Positions 46,846 through 59,870 of a stretch of DNA of 64,000 nt are shown piece after piece. This DNA is from Pontederia crassipes. Lineage: Eukaryota; Streptophyta; Magnoliopsida; Commelinales; Pontederiaceae. The position numbers were made by a program, and so were the translations under genes. Position 1 is the stretch's first letter; each line of letters begins with the position of its first letter. The notes under the pieces were generated by a model that saw only the letters and a program-made list of their open reading frames with translations, did not search any database and was not told the origin of the DNA. Location: positions 21,092,552 to 21,156,551 of the forward strand of contig CM060183.1 in NCBI GenBank assembly GCA_030549335.1, written 5' to 3'.

Positions 46846-49800
46846 GTTTTGCGCTTCACAACATTGACGACCAACCAAGGCCTGGAGGAAATGGAGCCGG
46901 TGCCTCATCACCAAGAGTCGGCAACTTTTTACTTCACAGGAAAGGCTACTTGGGCTTCTTTTACTCCTCAATAAATAAGTTGGGGACCAGGCTCAATGCA
47001 CAGCAAGAAAGGACAGCAAGCAAACAGGGTCCTCAGTCCTCACCTCCCCCCATAAGTTCACAATTAGTAAGCACGCAGAGGAAGGGAAAGTTCCACACGA
47101 AGAACAGAAAGTTTTGGAGGAGGGATCTAAAATTACAGTTGGAATGGGTAATAATCCACGAATCTACAACCTTGTGCTGCTGATCCTACAAGTTGATAAG
47201 AGTCCAGAGATTTATGACACCCGGCCACTGTTGCAGAAGAAATGGGAGGAGGACCGTGAACTGGTAATGCCCAATGTGTGTGCTTTGTCTTTTGTTAGCC
47301 CACAGGAAGGGTCAGACCGTTGTCAAACATTTAAAGCACGGTGCGCAGCAAGGTCAGCAAAAGTTATAATAACCCAACGAGATGCAATGCACCTTGATAT
47401 AATCGACAAGATTACATGCCCCCACCAGAAAATTTGATTAGTCCCGTCCGAGCCAAAATCAGGAAACAGTGACGTCGGCTTTGAACAGCGAGCAATTGCT
47501 CCAGAAATCGTCATCCCCTGGCCCTCTCCATGGGCGTCTGCAACTGGAATAATTTAATCCAAGCCCTCGCAAGAATCGACCTGCAGCTGTTGCAAACATC
47601 AATTAGTTATTGCTCGGAACGATGTCTAACATCGGCCAAGCAGAATAGATGTACAGATATTGTTGCAAAGCAGAGGCTATGGAACAAGGTTCATGATAAC
47701 TAAGCAGAAAGTAAGCAGGTGAAAAAGATACTGACTTTAGCTTTACGTGCAAACGCAAACCTCACCCATCCAACTGGGTCACGCAAAGATAATAAGCTGA
47801 GAGCGACACTTGGATGTTGGAAAGGAGAGGCTCAATCAACTAAGATAGACTTTAGTAATAAATTGGATCCACCAATAAGTACACGTTTTCGCTAAATTCT
47901 GCAGGGTGGGTGGAGCCCGAAAAATGAGTCCGTATGATGACAAAAGAGACATCTCATCATGTGGAGATACAATGCATTCAACTTCGGGCGTTTTCACTCG
48001 ATAACAAAATTCCAAATGGCAACACAATCATATCTTCCTTGGCTGATGGATTTTAGATGTCAAATGACCAAGTCAGAGAATGGTGATGAGGTGAAAGTAT
48101 GTTGAATATGAAGTTCAATGACATGGTTTTGTGAATGCAAGAGGAGGCATTTTCATTTCACATCAGGAAGAAGCAATGAGTGGATGCTTGGGACCAGAAA
48201 ACACAAAGCAGTATGCCAAAGAAGTGGTGAACAGCCTTCATATCATAAAATCCAATAGCAGGAGCATACAAGGAGATACTGAAATCAACAAGCATAACCT
48301 ACAAAAAGTGTTATGATTCCCCAACCTAAATGAGTTCTGGTGTGCATCCAAGAACTTTCAGAAGTGCTCATTACCAGCACACCACTCAGAATCCTACAAG
48401 CCAGCATCAAATATCATATGTACTAAAGAACGTGTGTTAACGGTAACTGAGAGCCTGTAAAGGTACTTATTCAAAACAGAAACCGTATGAATGCTGTAAT
48501 GTATGCAGTGAAGTTATTATGCCAAACAGAAAAAATACAAGAGAGAATTTTATATGTTAACTTACAGATTGAGGCAAAAATCTTAAGCAGGTTTTCAACA
48601 TTAAAGGTCTTTTCCACTGTGATTTAAGCTTTAAGCTAAACGCTTTCCTTTTAGTAGGACGAAAAGCCATCTTATCTGTTCACCAAAATACGTGGAACAC
48701 ACATTCTGTCAACTTCTTGTCCATGAAGCTTAAGGCTTGGTCCGAATCTTTCGTGGTGAAATAAGAAAGATTTGGATACTGATAAGCAAAAAGCTTAGAT
48801 TCTAAGGCGAACACCAGAAGAATATTAGTCACTTTGCCAGCTTATATGTATACCATGCTTGATAATTAGCCAAAAAGTTTTATTGGTATGAAGCCATTAA
48901 GATTGATGCAACTGGAGGTCTTGAAGCAAGGAAATATAAGAACACATCAAATTTATTAACATTATCCAGATAAACAAACTTGGCTGCCCATAAACAATAA
49001 TTTCATGAATAATGTCTAACGTCAGGTTAGTATTCCAAAAATACTGCCGGAACCATATCTCTTGAGTACAGAATATACAGTTATACCTAAACATAGCTCA
49101 ACTGTTATGTAAATCCGCAGGAGACTGAATAAAACAATCCATCTTAATTCATTATGTCAGTTCGATATTACTAATGAAAATTTTCAAAATCAAATTTCTT
49201 GATAGCATGCCCTAATTTGATCCTTTAACTGCTTATTGTTGGAGAGAAATATTATCCATTATTATATTGTTAGACAGAGATGTAAACTTCTTTTGACTCA
49301 TCTGAAGATGCAATTTTGAATTATCAACTTTGATTTATTTTCCTTCAAAATGGCCATCTTGAACATTGTTAACAATATGGTCGATCACTATTATTGACAT
49401 GAATCGCACTTCCAGTACCAGGGGTGTTGCAATTCAAATTATATAGTCTTTACCCCAACGCTCTTCCCTTTCAGGTAAGATTTCATATAGAGGTATGTAT
49501 CATCCTGTAAACTTTTTTGATCCATGCCACTCGCTTTTCCAGCTTTAACACCACTGCTCAATGGGTTGGGAGAAAATCCACCTCAACTATGAAAAATGCT
49601 GTTTACTTTCTCCATCTTGTAAAGTTCTTTCCAAAATCTAGCATCTCAAATATGCTTTTTTGGGCTATATAAACACTTTACTTCATCACATTCCACCAGT
49701 CATCCCTATTTCCAAACAGTATCTTGCACAAAATGACAAAAAAAAAAAATATAAGATATATCTTGCATTTCTCATTTTGACTGAGTGACAGATACCTCCT

Positions 49801-52462
49801 TCAGTTTATCTAACAACCGGACTAGCACAACAGAATTTCCAAGATAAAGGAACCTCAATTTGACAAAATAAAACCAAGATAAAGGAAGAAAACAACCAAA
49901 GTTTTATTATCCAAAAACACCTACTACTCTTTCTTTAAACTCCTCCAAGTATCTCAAGCTACTGCAATTTGCAAACGCTTCGATCTTGTCAAATCCATCC
50001 AAACTATGACAGTAGATGTCTGTGATGCCTCCATGTTTGATAGCAAAAACAGACCTCATCTCTTGAAATTTCAAGAACACAGAAGATTATGGTAATTAAG
50101 CATGATGGCTGCTTAGGATGTGTAGTAAAGTGCATAGATACAAACTTCTTGATCATGACAGAGACAGGAACTTGTCCCAAGGTTATGCTCAGAATTGGTT
50201 TTCTGGTCATATGCTTCAGAGATGCACATACTAACTCAGTGAGCTGCCAATAACACGCTCTTTTTGTCCTCTTCAACCAAATAAAGAAAGAAAAGAATAT
50301 AGCAAAGAAAAAAACTTAATCCCAGATGAAGATTACGTCATCTGTCACTCATTCAAGAGTTCAGTCTTGCCATTACAACTTAAAGATAACTGAAGCTTGG
50401 CATGTCATCAAAAATCCCAGAAGTAAGTATAGACGAGAACCAAAAAAAAAAAAGCAAAACTGAAAAGAAACATTAGCAAAATAAAAGGAAGAGAAACTTT
50501 TTTCCCAGGGCAGTTGTACCTTCATATCTCTCCAACCAGAGAGGGTCTATACATTACTGGACCGTTATCAGACCAAAAGATACATAATCAGATTGACACA
50601 GGTCTGGATGATCTGTGAGGAGTAATTGGTTGCATAGCCTTGTATACATCCAGAGTATGAGATTGGCGGTTGCTTGATATGTTACCCACATTTTAACACA
50701 CAGCTCTAGCCTATTAGCTCAACTAATGTCAAAATAATCAAGTACTCATATTATTCCTCTCCAAGATTGGCGAAAGTCTCTAGTGGTCACCAAGGTTGAA
50801 GTGCTTAGCCACATTTTAAGGAATGAATCACTCGACATGAGCAAATGCTTGGAACTTATGGCATGAGAAGCCAACCTCAGAGTACGAACTTCTTCTTGAA
50901 AAAGGAAATCAGAGTATGCATCAGCATACATTAAATATAACTAATTTGTACTGTTATATACTGTGAGGCTATAAATATGTGACATAGCGATTAATGTTTG
51001 GACCCAAAGAAATGTACTGCTATAGCCTATACAAGGGTTTACCATCCATCACGAGGTACTGCATTATATGCACGAGCCAAGTATACAATGGAGGTATTTA
51101 TTGCAACAAGAACCATGAATCAAGAATAATCATAGGTGCATGCATGAGTACAAGTTGGTACTCAAATAAATGGCAAGGCATGTGTGCACAAACATCAGTA
51201 TGAATGTAAGATTACAGCACGTCCAGCTCCAGCTCAATAATGACAGATGAGTTTGCATACAGCAACTCTGCAAGCTCCTGCTCAATATAAAGGAGCACAA
51301 AGTTTGTGTTCAATGCCCTGTGCAAAGTTCTACTTGAGCATGTGGCGTTCAGTATAAACATAAAAAACGAACAGAAAAAAAAAAAGGTTACATATGAGGT
51401 GGTAACTCTAAGTAACGTCTAACTCCATCAGCATTACATATGAGTCTTGAGAGTTTCTAAAGCACAACAGTACTACACTTCTAAGACGATTTTTTTTTAT
51501 GAAGGCAAATAGGATGCCAGTCATGGACTTGTAAGACGAAATTACTTTTACTATGGTCCAATGCAAGCATGTGTTTTCATATTGCCTCTTTCGTTTACAT
51601 GTAATCCAAATTTTTTTGGCAAATTTGTCAATTCTGGTTAGCATATAGTGAGTTCGTCCTTTTTCTGATAGTGTATCTACTTTCTTCAACATCGACATCC
51701 CCATTCCAATCCTAGTTCTTTCTTTACCAAATCCAGCTGCGTGGATCACTAAGTATAAAAAATATAAAAGGATCAAAATAATCGCATGCTATAAAACCAT
51801 GTTATATTCACTTATTTTTCAATAATTCAATAACATTGCGCTGATTCTATGGTGTTAACTAAGAGGCATTTTTCGAAGTTTCTAATAATTTGAAATTAAA
51901 TTATCTGCGCTCACCACATTATTAATTATTATTTTATTTTAATTTGTAAGTAATCTGTATTGCCCAACAATGTAATATTAAGTGACAATCCACATTAATC
52001 AAGAGGAAAGTGTATGTCTACATTGCCACTTGTCACTCAAGTGACAATATGATTTTATCTTCTTACACAAATAAAATATCAAAATAATATAAGAAAATGA
52101 TATAACAATAAAAAATTATTACCATTATTATCATTACTGATTATATTAATGTATTTAAATTACTATTTTATATTATTATTCACATAAATTGCATATTACT
52201 ATTAAGCATTATTGTGAATATTACATATATTTATTACCAATATTTTAATTTAAAATATTTATTAATTTAATATCATTACTATATTTATTTAATTTATTAA
52301 TCTTATAATTTGTTTTTTCAAGTTTTTAGTCAGATTAAATAAATTTTAACTTGACATTAGTGATAAAGGGTATTTTATTAAAATATGAATTACCTAGTAA
52401 TATGTTATTACAAGTAAATAATATCATTTGAATTGCTGGAGAGTTCAGCTGTACATAATAAA
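45289..52462. other. bHLH 3' UTR followed by 7 kb of intergenic DNA without a supported gene
   Basis: The first 250-450 bp probably hold the bHLH 3' UTR. From 46 to 51.8 kb the DNA has ordinary complexity, less AT-rich than other spacers, with (TC)n tracts at 45791-45822 and 46811-46843. I could not assemble exons or recognise a protein in the many 60-126 codon frames, including 46401-46694, 46803-47183, 47114-47437 and, on the minus strand, 45764-46087 and 51408-51776. It may be a transcribed non-coding region, decayed genes or spacer. Beyond 51.8 kb it becomes AT-rich. Confidence 0.5.
46811..46843. repeat. (TC)n microsatellite
   Basis: Sixteen TC dinucleotides; a shorter interrupted tract is at 45791-45822. 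They create Leu-Ser and Arg-Glu runs in local frames. Confidence 0.96.
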
Positions 52463-52465
52463 TAA

Positions 52466-53045
52466 GGAGCCCTTTGGCGCATTACTGATTTAATTAATCA
52501 GTAATTTAGATCACCACTTAGATAGATTATTACTATTTAAATTATCGGTAATATCACATTATAGTGTTTGGCAAGTATTGGTAATATAAGTTATGATTAA
52601 AATAACTAGAGAACAAATTACCAAAATACCCTTAAAAATTAATTTAGATTTTCATCACATAATATTACAAATAAACAAAGAAAAAACATGGAAAAAAATG
52701 AATATAGTAAAATAAGATGAGGCAAAATTAAAAGTTATTTATAAAGAAATTAAATAATAGATAAGATGAGATTGTATGATATTTATTTATTAATAAAATA
52801 TTTAAAATTAATACTTTTGATTGATTGGACATTATTATCAAAATGTATGTCAAGCAACTGGTAATATGGAAAGACACCTCCCCTGCTTGCTATTTGGATT
52901 ACCAGTGAGGTAGTAATTAAGATTATCAATGCAATTAAAATTACTGGTAATCTGTCGCAGCCAAACGAGGCAATGTGATGGGCCATAGGAATTTTAAATA
53001 AAATCACCGATAATATATCTAGATTACCTCATACCAAACGACCCC
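52466..53045. mobile_element. PIF/Harbinger-like (Tourist-type) MITE, 580 bp, TAA duplication
   Basis: The left end GGAGCCCTTTGGCGCATTAC and the inverted right end GGGGTCGTTTGGTATGAGGT form the termini. TAA lies on each side (52463-52465 and 53046-53048), the 3-bp target of the PIF/Harbinger superfamily. The interior repeatedly contains TTACCAGTAAT / ATTACTGGTAAT-like inverted motifs and is AT-rich, with no gene. Termini are diverged, so it is an old copy. Confidence 0.7.
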
Positions 53046-53194
53046 TAAGGTAATGCATATTGTTGATAATTTAATAAGTGCTCGTCTTTGTGTTAGGTAA
53101 TGTAAAAAAGTAATTTAGTAAACACCGTCGAAATAACATTTGTAGATTATTAGGTAATATTGTATTAAATTACTTGGGCCATTACTAATCAATT

Positions 53195-53800
53195 TGTCTG
53201 AGTAAATTACACCAAATGCCCCTTTAACTTTGACGTTTGCTCAACGTTGCCCTCCAACTTTAATTTATAGTACGAATGACCTTCATCTTTTAACTCATTA
53301 CATCAAATGTCCTTTTCACCGTCGATCGTCCGTTTCTGAGTCAGATGTGGTCTTGACGCCACATGTTCTCTCTCCTACACGAATTTACTGACGTGAAAAT
53401 ATTAAAAAATAAAAATTAAAATTAAAAAAAATGAAAAAATGCCACGAGGGGAGTCTCGCCCTCCTCTGACGAGGCCACTCCTTCTCTACTCGCGCCGATA
53501 GAGAAATGGGTGGGGGGGCACCGACAGAGAAATGCCCCTCTTCTTTTCGCATCCCCCCTCTCGCTTTGCCGGCAACGTGCGAAAGGGGGTGGGACGCCCC
53601 CTTCTCGTGTCGCGCGGCGACGCACGAAAGGAGAGGGATAGTACGCATAGGGAGGATGACGCCCCTCCTTCTCACATCGCCAGTGCGCGACGCGAAAGTG
53701 GGCGGGGGGCATCGCGAGAGAAGAGGAGGGACAACTCCTATTTTTTAATTTTTTTAAAAAAATTATTATTATTTTAGGGAAAAATGGGCGTCCTCCCTAC
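53195..53800. mobile_element. Truncated MULE-like element with GC-rich core
   Basis: The left part starts about AGTAAATTACACCAAATGCC and contains the long low-complexity leader typical of terminal-inverted-repeat elements with 'cccctttaactttgac'-style text. A GC-rich core follows (53440-53735, GGGGAGTCTCGCCC, GGGTGGGGGGGCACC, CGCGGCGACGC). No inverted copy of the left end is found on the right, so the right end is lost or unrecognised. The core produces frames of 80-96 codons on both strands that I reject as genes. Class assignment is by analogy with MULE-1 and MULE-2. Confidence 0.4.
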
Positions 53801-53809
53801 TTAGTTGAT

Positions 53810-54700
53810 ATTAGTGTTTTTAAAATCGGACCGGACCGGCCGATTCGATCGGTTCAACCGTGAATCGGCCGCCAGTTCGGTTCGGTTTTTCTTCAAAACT
53901 AGAAATGATAAAAAACCGGATAGAACCGGGTTGAACCAATTGAAATGATCTCACCCTTCGCCGAGCACGGCATGATCTCTTTTCACCTCTCTTCGATCAT
54001 GGCACAACCTCTTCTCATGCTGGCGAGCACGGCGAGCCCTTCGACGAACATGACCGGATCTGTGCGAGAGGGCCCCAGATCTGGTGGTTGCCAATCAGAT
54101 TTGCACGTTGCCGACTAGATTCGCCCGTGGCGAACCTCTCACAGTGCCGACCCCCTCACTTGCACCCGCTGCACGCCGTCGACCCGCACGCTACCACTCG
54201 ACCGCTGACCCCATTTACGTCATGATCCCTGTCCGAGCTCGCCTCTCTGTCCGTCGTCGCTTCATGGCCGGGCTCAAATGACAAGCGCCCCCGCCAAGCT
54301 CTGCCGCCAAGTGCCGCTGATCAGCCCTGCCGAGCGTCGCCGAACATGCCGCGACCTCTGTCCGAGCCTGTCTCTCTATACACCACTGCTCAACGCCGAG
54401 CTTCGACGACATGTGCCCCGCCGCTCCCCGCCGAGCTCCAATGCCATGCGCCCCCGCCGATCAGCCCCGCCGAGCACCCCACTACATGCCCCGAGCGCTG
54501 CCACACACCCCCGAGCGCCGCCGCATGCCGCGTGCCACACGACCCCGAGCGCTGCGACCTTGCCGCACACCCCAAGTGCCGTTGCATGAAGTGACCCCGC
54601 CACACACCAACCTCGCGTTGCGGCGACTTCGGTCGACCTCGCTCTTTCGCTACCCCCGCCGTGCGCACCCCATCGACTATATACATATACAATTCATGTG
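53810..54700. other. GC-rich low-complexity block, probably a transposon remnant
   Basis: It opens with a palindromic stretch (ATCGGACCGGACCGGCCGAT, then CGATCGGTTCAACCG and CAGTTCGGTTCGG) common at the ends of plant DNA transposons. It continues as C-rich DNA with many CGAGC, GCCGC and CCGCCG motifs (54100-54660). Arg/Pro/Ala/His-rich frames of up to 150 codons overlap on both strands, without conserved motifs. Confidence 0.4.
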
Positions 54701-54914
54701 GACAAAGGAGAGTGTTCTCCATAAGATCTCTACTTTTTTTATTAATATCGTGCAAAATGTAAGAGTGTTATCGATATCTTTTTATCTAATTAATATCATG
54801 AAAAATGCAAGTGAATGTATTTTGATGCAAGTTTTTTTTTCTTGTTTCTTTTGTGGAAACTAAAATGGAGGTTGTTTCAGTGTAGTAAGCATTAGTTGTT
54901 GTGTGCTTATTGTC

Positions 54915-55145
54915 GGATGTGATGGTGTATGTGTCAATGTGTACTCAATATTGGCTTCATTACCTTTTTTCTTGTATGTGCCAATGTGTACTCAATATTG
55001 GCTTTATTGCCTTTTTTTCTTTTGCATCCTACAAACATGTGGATGTGCCTAGCTTTTATGAAATGAAAGATACATTCTTAATTGCTCATCCTACAAACAT
55101 GTCGATGTGCCAACTTTTATGAAATGCAAGATACATTCTTAATTG
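54915..55145. repeat. Two adjacent tandem duplications (~50 and ~62 bp)
   Basis: GTATGTGYCAATGTGTACTC followed by AATATTGGCTT occurs at about 54924 and 54975. CATCCTACAAACATGTNGAT followed by GTGCC and CTTTTATGAAATG occurs at about 55025 and 55087. The two pairs lie next to each other, suggesting recent local duplication. Confidence 0.88.
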
Positions 55146-56039
55146 CCGAAGCAGGATCAAATGTATGCTTGACCGGAGAATTGAAAGAACTTTTCTACTA
55201 CTTTTTCATACACCTTAAGCTAAGCGTGTACATCAAAGCCAAGACGACTTCATTACACCACCAATAACAAAGCAACTTTAAAGCCAAGATTTGGATTTAT
55301 AGCATATATAAATCATGGAGGTTGCAGAATACCCACTACAAGAAAATTGGCGATTAGCGACTCAGGGTTGGAGACGCTAGGGAGGCGCTATTACGTCTTT
55401 GTTTTGAAGAGCATCTCTTTAGCGTCCAACTAGCGCCGCAACATTGAGACGCTGGAAATCGATGGCTAGTGGCATCGCACTAGAGTCAAAGATAATGAGA
55501 CGCAACTAGCACCACTTGTTGACACTATATCGACGTTATTAAGACGCGATGTTTGCGGCTGTGCGAAGCAGGACCGCGTCGTTAAGTCGACGTGCAAGGG
55601 GCGCTAGACATGAGGCGCTATTCCGGTGCCCATGTGTCACTACTGTAGGCGCTAGGAAGGCGCTATATTGACGCAAATATGATCATGCACGTGTCGCCAA
55701 TGAGACACTAAGATAGCGCTAATGGCGATATATTTAAATCAGCGTCGACATGGATTGAGATGCCAATGAGACACTATGGAGTCGCTACTTGCACATTTTT
55801 TACCCGCCCCAGCCTCATTTTTCCCTTCCACACCATACAATTTATAATGCATCTCAAAATGCATTGATATTCATCACAAGTAATATAAAAGCATCACAAG
55901 CAATATAAAATCATCATAGGCAATATAAAACCATCACAGACATAATATATAACATAAGAATACGAAAACTACTAAACCGAACTAACAAACTATATGTATG
56001 CTTAAGTCTATAAGTAACAAATGCATAGTTTGTCTTCTA

Positions 56040-57400
56040 TCCTAGGTTTGGGAGTTATTGTTATCATTCCGGACGTTCGACCCAGATGTGCTCGGTCCAT
56101 GGCCTCGCGGGGATGGATTCTGCGTCGGGATTAATCCATGAATCGCCTGCAATAGAGGAGCCAACTGCTGTGACAACTACCGCGACACCTGCTGCGACAC
56201 TTGTTGCGATATCTGCGTCGATAACTGCTGCGATAGCTACTGTGATAGCTGCGTCATATCAGGTGCAGCGAATGAGCTCGGAGCAGATGCACCTCCTGCA
56301 TATCCTCCGATCCTCTTAGGTATCTGAGCGGCTGTGCCGAGGCCACACAAGTATCCCCCTCGTGTCGTGCCAGCCACTTCCTCCCAAACAGCAAGGTTCT
56401 CTACGAGAAAGAAAAATTATACAATCATATAATATATAAATTATATATCAAGAAACACGTAAATTAAAAACATGACTAAACCAACAAAGAAACATTACCT
56501 GGTGGCTGAGTACTCGGATCATCTCCATACTTGTCAGTCATTTTCACATTATACTCATCCTATAAAATTTAAACATTATGTATTTCAAAAATAGTGTACT
56601 AACGGCAACAACCAAATGACCATATCATGAGACTTACCAGAAGCCTACGAGCAGTGAGCGTGACTAAGTCATTTGTCTTCCGGCTCTTATATGTGGCCTC
56701 ATAGATCACATGAAAGTCTACGGGACCACCTTCTTTCTCCTTCTACAATAAAGTTTCAAATTTGATAACATAAGTATAAGTCAAAAGTTTGATAAATTAA
56801 ATTTATATGTAAATTACCATGCGCCATCAATGCTCGTCAAATCGCATCGATCCCCCTGTGTGGATGTGGGCATCGGGCTTCGAAAGATGGTTAACTCTTG
56901 CCTTTTCTGACTTCCTTTACCATCGTTCATCCATCCTTTGTGAACATCAAATACTTGCACTTTCAAAAAACTATAATTTTCATAAAAATAATGTAAAAGT
57001 ATACATACTTACCACTTCCTACATAGGGACTCCCAAACCGAGCGCTTAATATGTCTTGAGCATCTTTGTATGCCATGCTCCAAAGTGAGGCCGGCGGACG
57101 TGACGACCTTGCGAAACTTGTATAATCGATTTCGGAGACATTTCGCAGTGATCTCCTCAAAAGCTCTTTGGATCGTCCTTAAACTAAGATCCGGATGAAA
57201 CTGATTTGCCTCCTACAAATAGAACGTTAAAATTTAGTAATTTTAAAATAAATATAAATCGAATTATGTAACCCAAATAGAAGATTGTACCGTAAATGCT
57301 CGAAAGATGTCATCTCGCACTTGAATTGGGACATCTTTCCAGGATCCTGCCCCGGCAAGTGGGAAAGGACGAGAGCACTGACATCCCGCACGATACTAGC
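56040..57400 (-). pseudogene. Ptta/En/Spm-type transposase fragment of CACTA-2
   Basis: On the minus strand, exon-like blocks include ANQFHPDLSLRTIQRAFEEI then TAKCLRNRLYKFRKVV (about 57210-57100), SVWESLCRKW (about 57020), WMNDGKGSQKRQELTIFRSP (about 56930-56870), KEKEGGPVDFHVIYEATYKS then RKTNDLVTLTARRLL (about 56745-56640), DEYNVKMTDKYGDDPSTQPP (about 56555-56500) and a Gln/Ser-rich tail (about 56390-56060). Blocks are bounded by plausible splice sites (for example CTGTAG / GTAAGT complements). This order matches the C-terminal half of plant Ptta/En/Spm proteins. Frame breaks are present, and I see no intact start, so I treat it as a decayed gene. Confidence 0.6.
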
Positions 57401-57584
57401 GGGTAAGAAAGTGGTCCTGCCAATTACAAAGAAGAATTAATTTTCAATGATAACCAAAACTATAACAAAATTTGTACAACTTATTTAACTTACGGTCGAG
57501 CAATATTATTCACAGTGACCACCCCATTATCGTGTGACTGAAGTCTCGATCGAGGGTTATATATGATTTACATAAGTTAACTTA

Positions 57585-57955
57585 ACTTAAGTACTACTTA
57601 ACTTAATTCATAACATGAATAAGTAATACTTAACTTAATTCCTAAGAGATGATACTTAATATTATACTTAATAAGCAATACTAACTTGATCCAAAGAGAT
57701 GATAATTAACTTAAGTACTACTAAACTTAATTCATAACATGAATAAGTAATACTTAACTTAAGTAATATTTAATTTAATTCCTAAGAGATGATACTTAAT
57801 ATTATACTTAATAAGTAATACTAACTTGATCCAAAGAGATGATAATTAACTTAAGTACTACTTAATTTAACATGATAATAACATGAATAAGTAATACTTA
57901 ACTTAACATGAATAATTAACTTAATTTAACTTCATGCATTAATAATTAACTTAAT
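57585..57955. repeat. AT-rich tandem repeat, ~124-140-bp period
   Basis: The phrase TTAACTTAAGTACTACT recurs near 57582, 57706 and 57846, each followed by TCATAACATGAATAAGTAAT and CCTAAGAGATGATACTTAAT variants. It lies between the transposase fragment and the GC-rich minisatellite of CACTA-2. Confidence 0.85.
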
Positions 57956-57964
57956 CTACATGGT

Positions 57965-58890
57965 GGCGGGCTAGTGCCTTCTTAACCGGAGGACGGCGAA
58001 GGGCGGAGGGCGACCGAGACGACGGTGGAGGCGGAGGGCAGTGGCGGCGGAGGCGGACGTTGGCGGCGGTGGAGGGAGGACGCGACGGAGGGCGGACGAG
58101 GCAGCGGTGGACGCGAAGGGCGGCGGTGGAGGCGGAGGGCAGTGGCGGCGGAGGCGAACGTCGGCGGCAGTGGAGGGAGGACGCGGCGGAGGGCGGACGA
58201 GGCAACGGTGGACGCGAAGGGCGGCGGTGGAGGCGGAGGGCAGTGGCGGCGGAGGCGGACGTCGGCAACGGTAGAGGCGGAGGGCAGTGGCGGCGAAGGG
58301 CGGACGAGGCGGCAGTGGACGCGAAGGGCGGCGGTGGAGGCGGAGGGCGGCAGAGGCGAAGGGCGAAGGCGGCCGAGATGGCGGTGGAGGTGGAGGGCAG
58401 TGGCAGCGAATGCGGACGGAGGCCGCAGTGGAGGGGGGACGCGGCAGAGGGCGGACGAGGCGGCGTTGGACACGAAGGTCGACGGTGGAGGCGGAGGGTG
58501 GATGACGCGGCGGCGGAGGCACCCTGCGGCAGTAGTGGAGGGCAGTGGAAGGAGGATGAGGAGGCAAAGGGCAGCGGTGGAATGAGGAGGGCGACGGCGA
58601 ACGCGGAGGGAGGAGAAGGACGAGGCGAAGGGCGGCAATCAAATGCGGAGGGCGGCGGAGCCGAAGGGCGGCAGCGTTGGGGAGGGAGGAGGAGGAGGAG
58701 GAGGCAAAGGGCAGCGGTCGAATGCGGAGGGCGGCGGAGGCGAAGGGCAACGGCGGCGGTGGAGGGCGGTCGTCGGGCGTCGGGCGAAGGGCGAAGGGCG
58801 GAGGCGACAGTGGAGGGCGTCGGAGGTTGGGCGTTAGGCGATGGGCGTCGGAGGTCGGGCATCGGGGTGCGTCGGGCGGGACGATGGTAA
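57965..58890. repeat. GC-rich minisatellite, ~101-bp higher-order unit
   Basis: Built from GGCGGAGG, GGCGGACG and GGCAGTGG variants. The phrase GCGGTGGAGGCGGAGGGCAG starts near 58022, 58123 and 58224, giving a period of about 101 bp, and the array degrades rightwards. It is open in several frames on both strands (up to 303 codons), giving Pro/Ser/Ala- or Gly/Arg-rich translations with no conserved domain. It probably lies in the non-coding leader or an intron of CACTA-2. Confidence 0.9.
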
Positions 58891-59870
58891 ACAGTAAAAG
58901 TGAAAACGAAGAAGAGGGATTAGGGATTTAAGTAATTTTTTAGCGACACAAAGAAATGAGACGCTACGTAGAAGTCATGTTGGCGCCGACACTGTCATAA
59001 TTCGACTAGAGCGGCGCTATAGAGAAGCTAACGTGTCACTAAGATAACGTAGCGACACCATAGCATAGTCGGGGCATCTCAATGGTGTAGCGTCTCATTG
59101 TCGCGACGCCATTGAGACGTTCATTAAAAGTTTTTTTCAAAATTTTTTAGTATGTATGAAATTTTATTTATCAATGTAACGTCTTATAGCATTATGCCCC
59201 ATTCCAATTGTTCTATTTTCTTCTGATAATCTATCATGTATGTATACAAAATTATAAATATGTATGTATATGTGTATATAACACAATTGTGTGTGTAGTT
59301 ATATACATATGTAATATATGTGTATGTATATATATGTCTACGTGTGAGAGATTAAGTTACAACAATGTGTTTCGTCTATATGTATTATAAATATATATGT
59401 GTATGTATATGTCTATACATGTGTGAGTCATATATATATAGATAACATGTATATATATACGTATTCCAAGTGAATATATATATGTGTATTTGTTTATATG
59501 TGTCAGATTAGGTTATAATAATATGTATATATGCACTTATTATATATAAGTATCAGCATATACGCATATTTATATGTCTATATGTGCCCGATTGAGCGAG
59601 GGGTAAAAAATCGGCTTAGGAGGCGCAATACAGACGCCATTGAGTCGCTAGATTCATTTAGCGACACCGTAGCGCCGAACTAGCGTCTAAATCAATATGG
59701 CGTCTCGAACATGTAACGCTAGAGAGACGCCCATAGTGTCATCATAGCGTTAACACAAACTGCAGCTCTCGTTAAACGCTAGGTGGACGCTATTGAGCGT
59801 CTAATGTGATGCGAAAATATCACTCACTTAATCAACCATCATAATCACATGATTAAGTATATAATAATAT

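Noticed and set aside
51408-51776. 122-codon minus-strand frame
   Set aside because: No recognisable domain, no neighbouring exons, composition like surrounding spacer.
53385-54863. Several 65-150-codon Arg/Pro/Ala-rich frames
   Set aside because: Low-complexity GC-rich blocks with overlapping frames on both strands; no conserved motif.
57951-58931. 303-codon and 276-codon frames
   Set aside because: Opposite-strand readings of the 101-bp minisatellite within CACTA-2.
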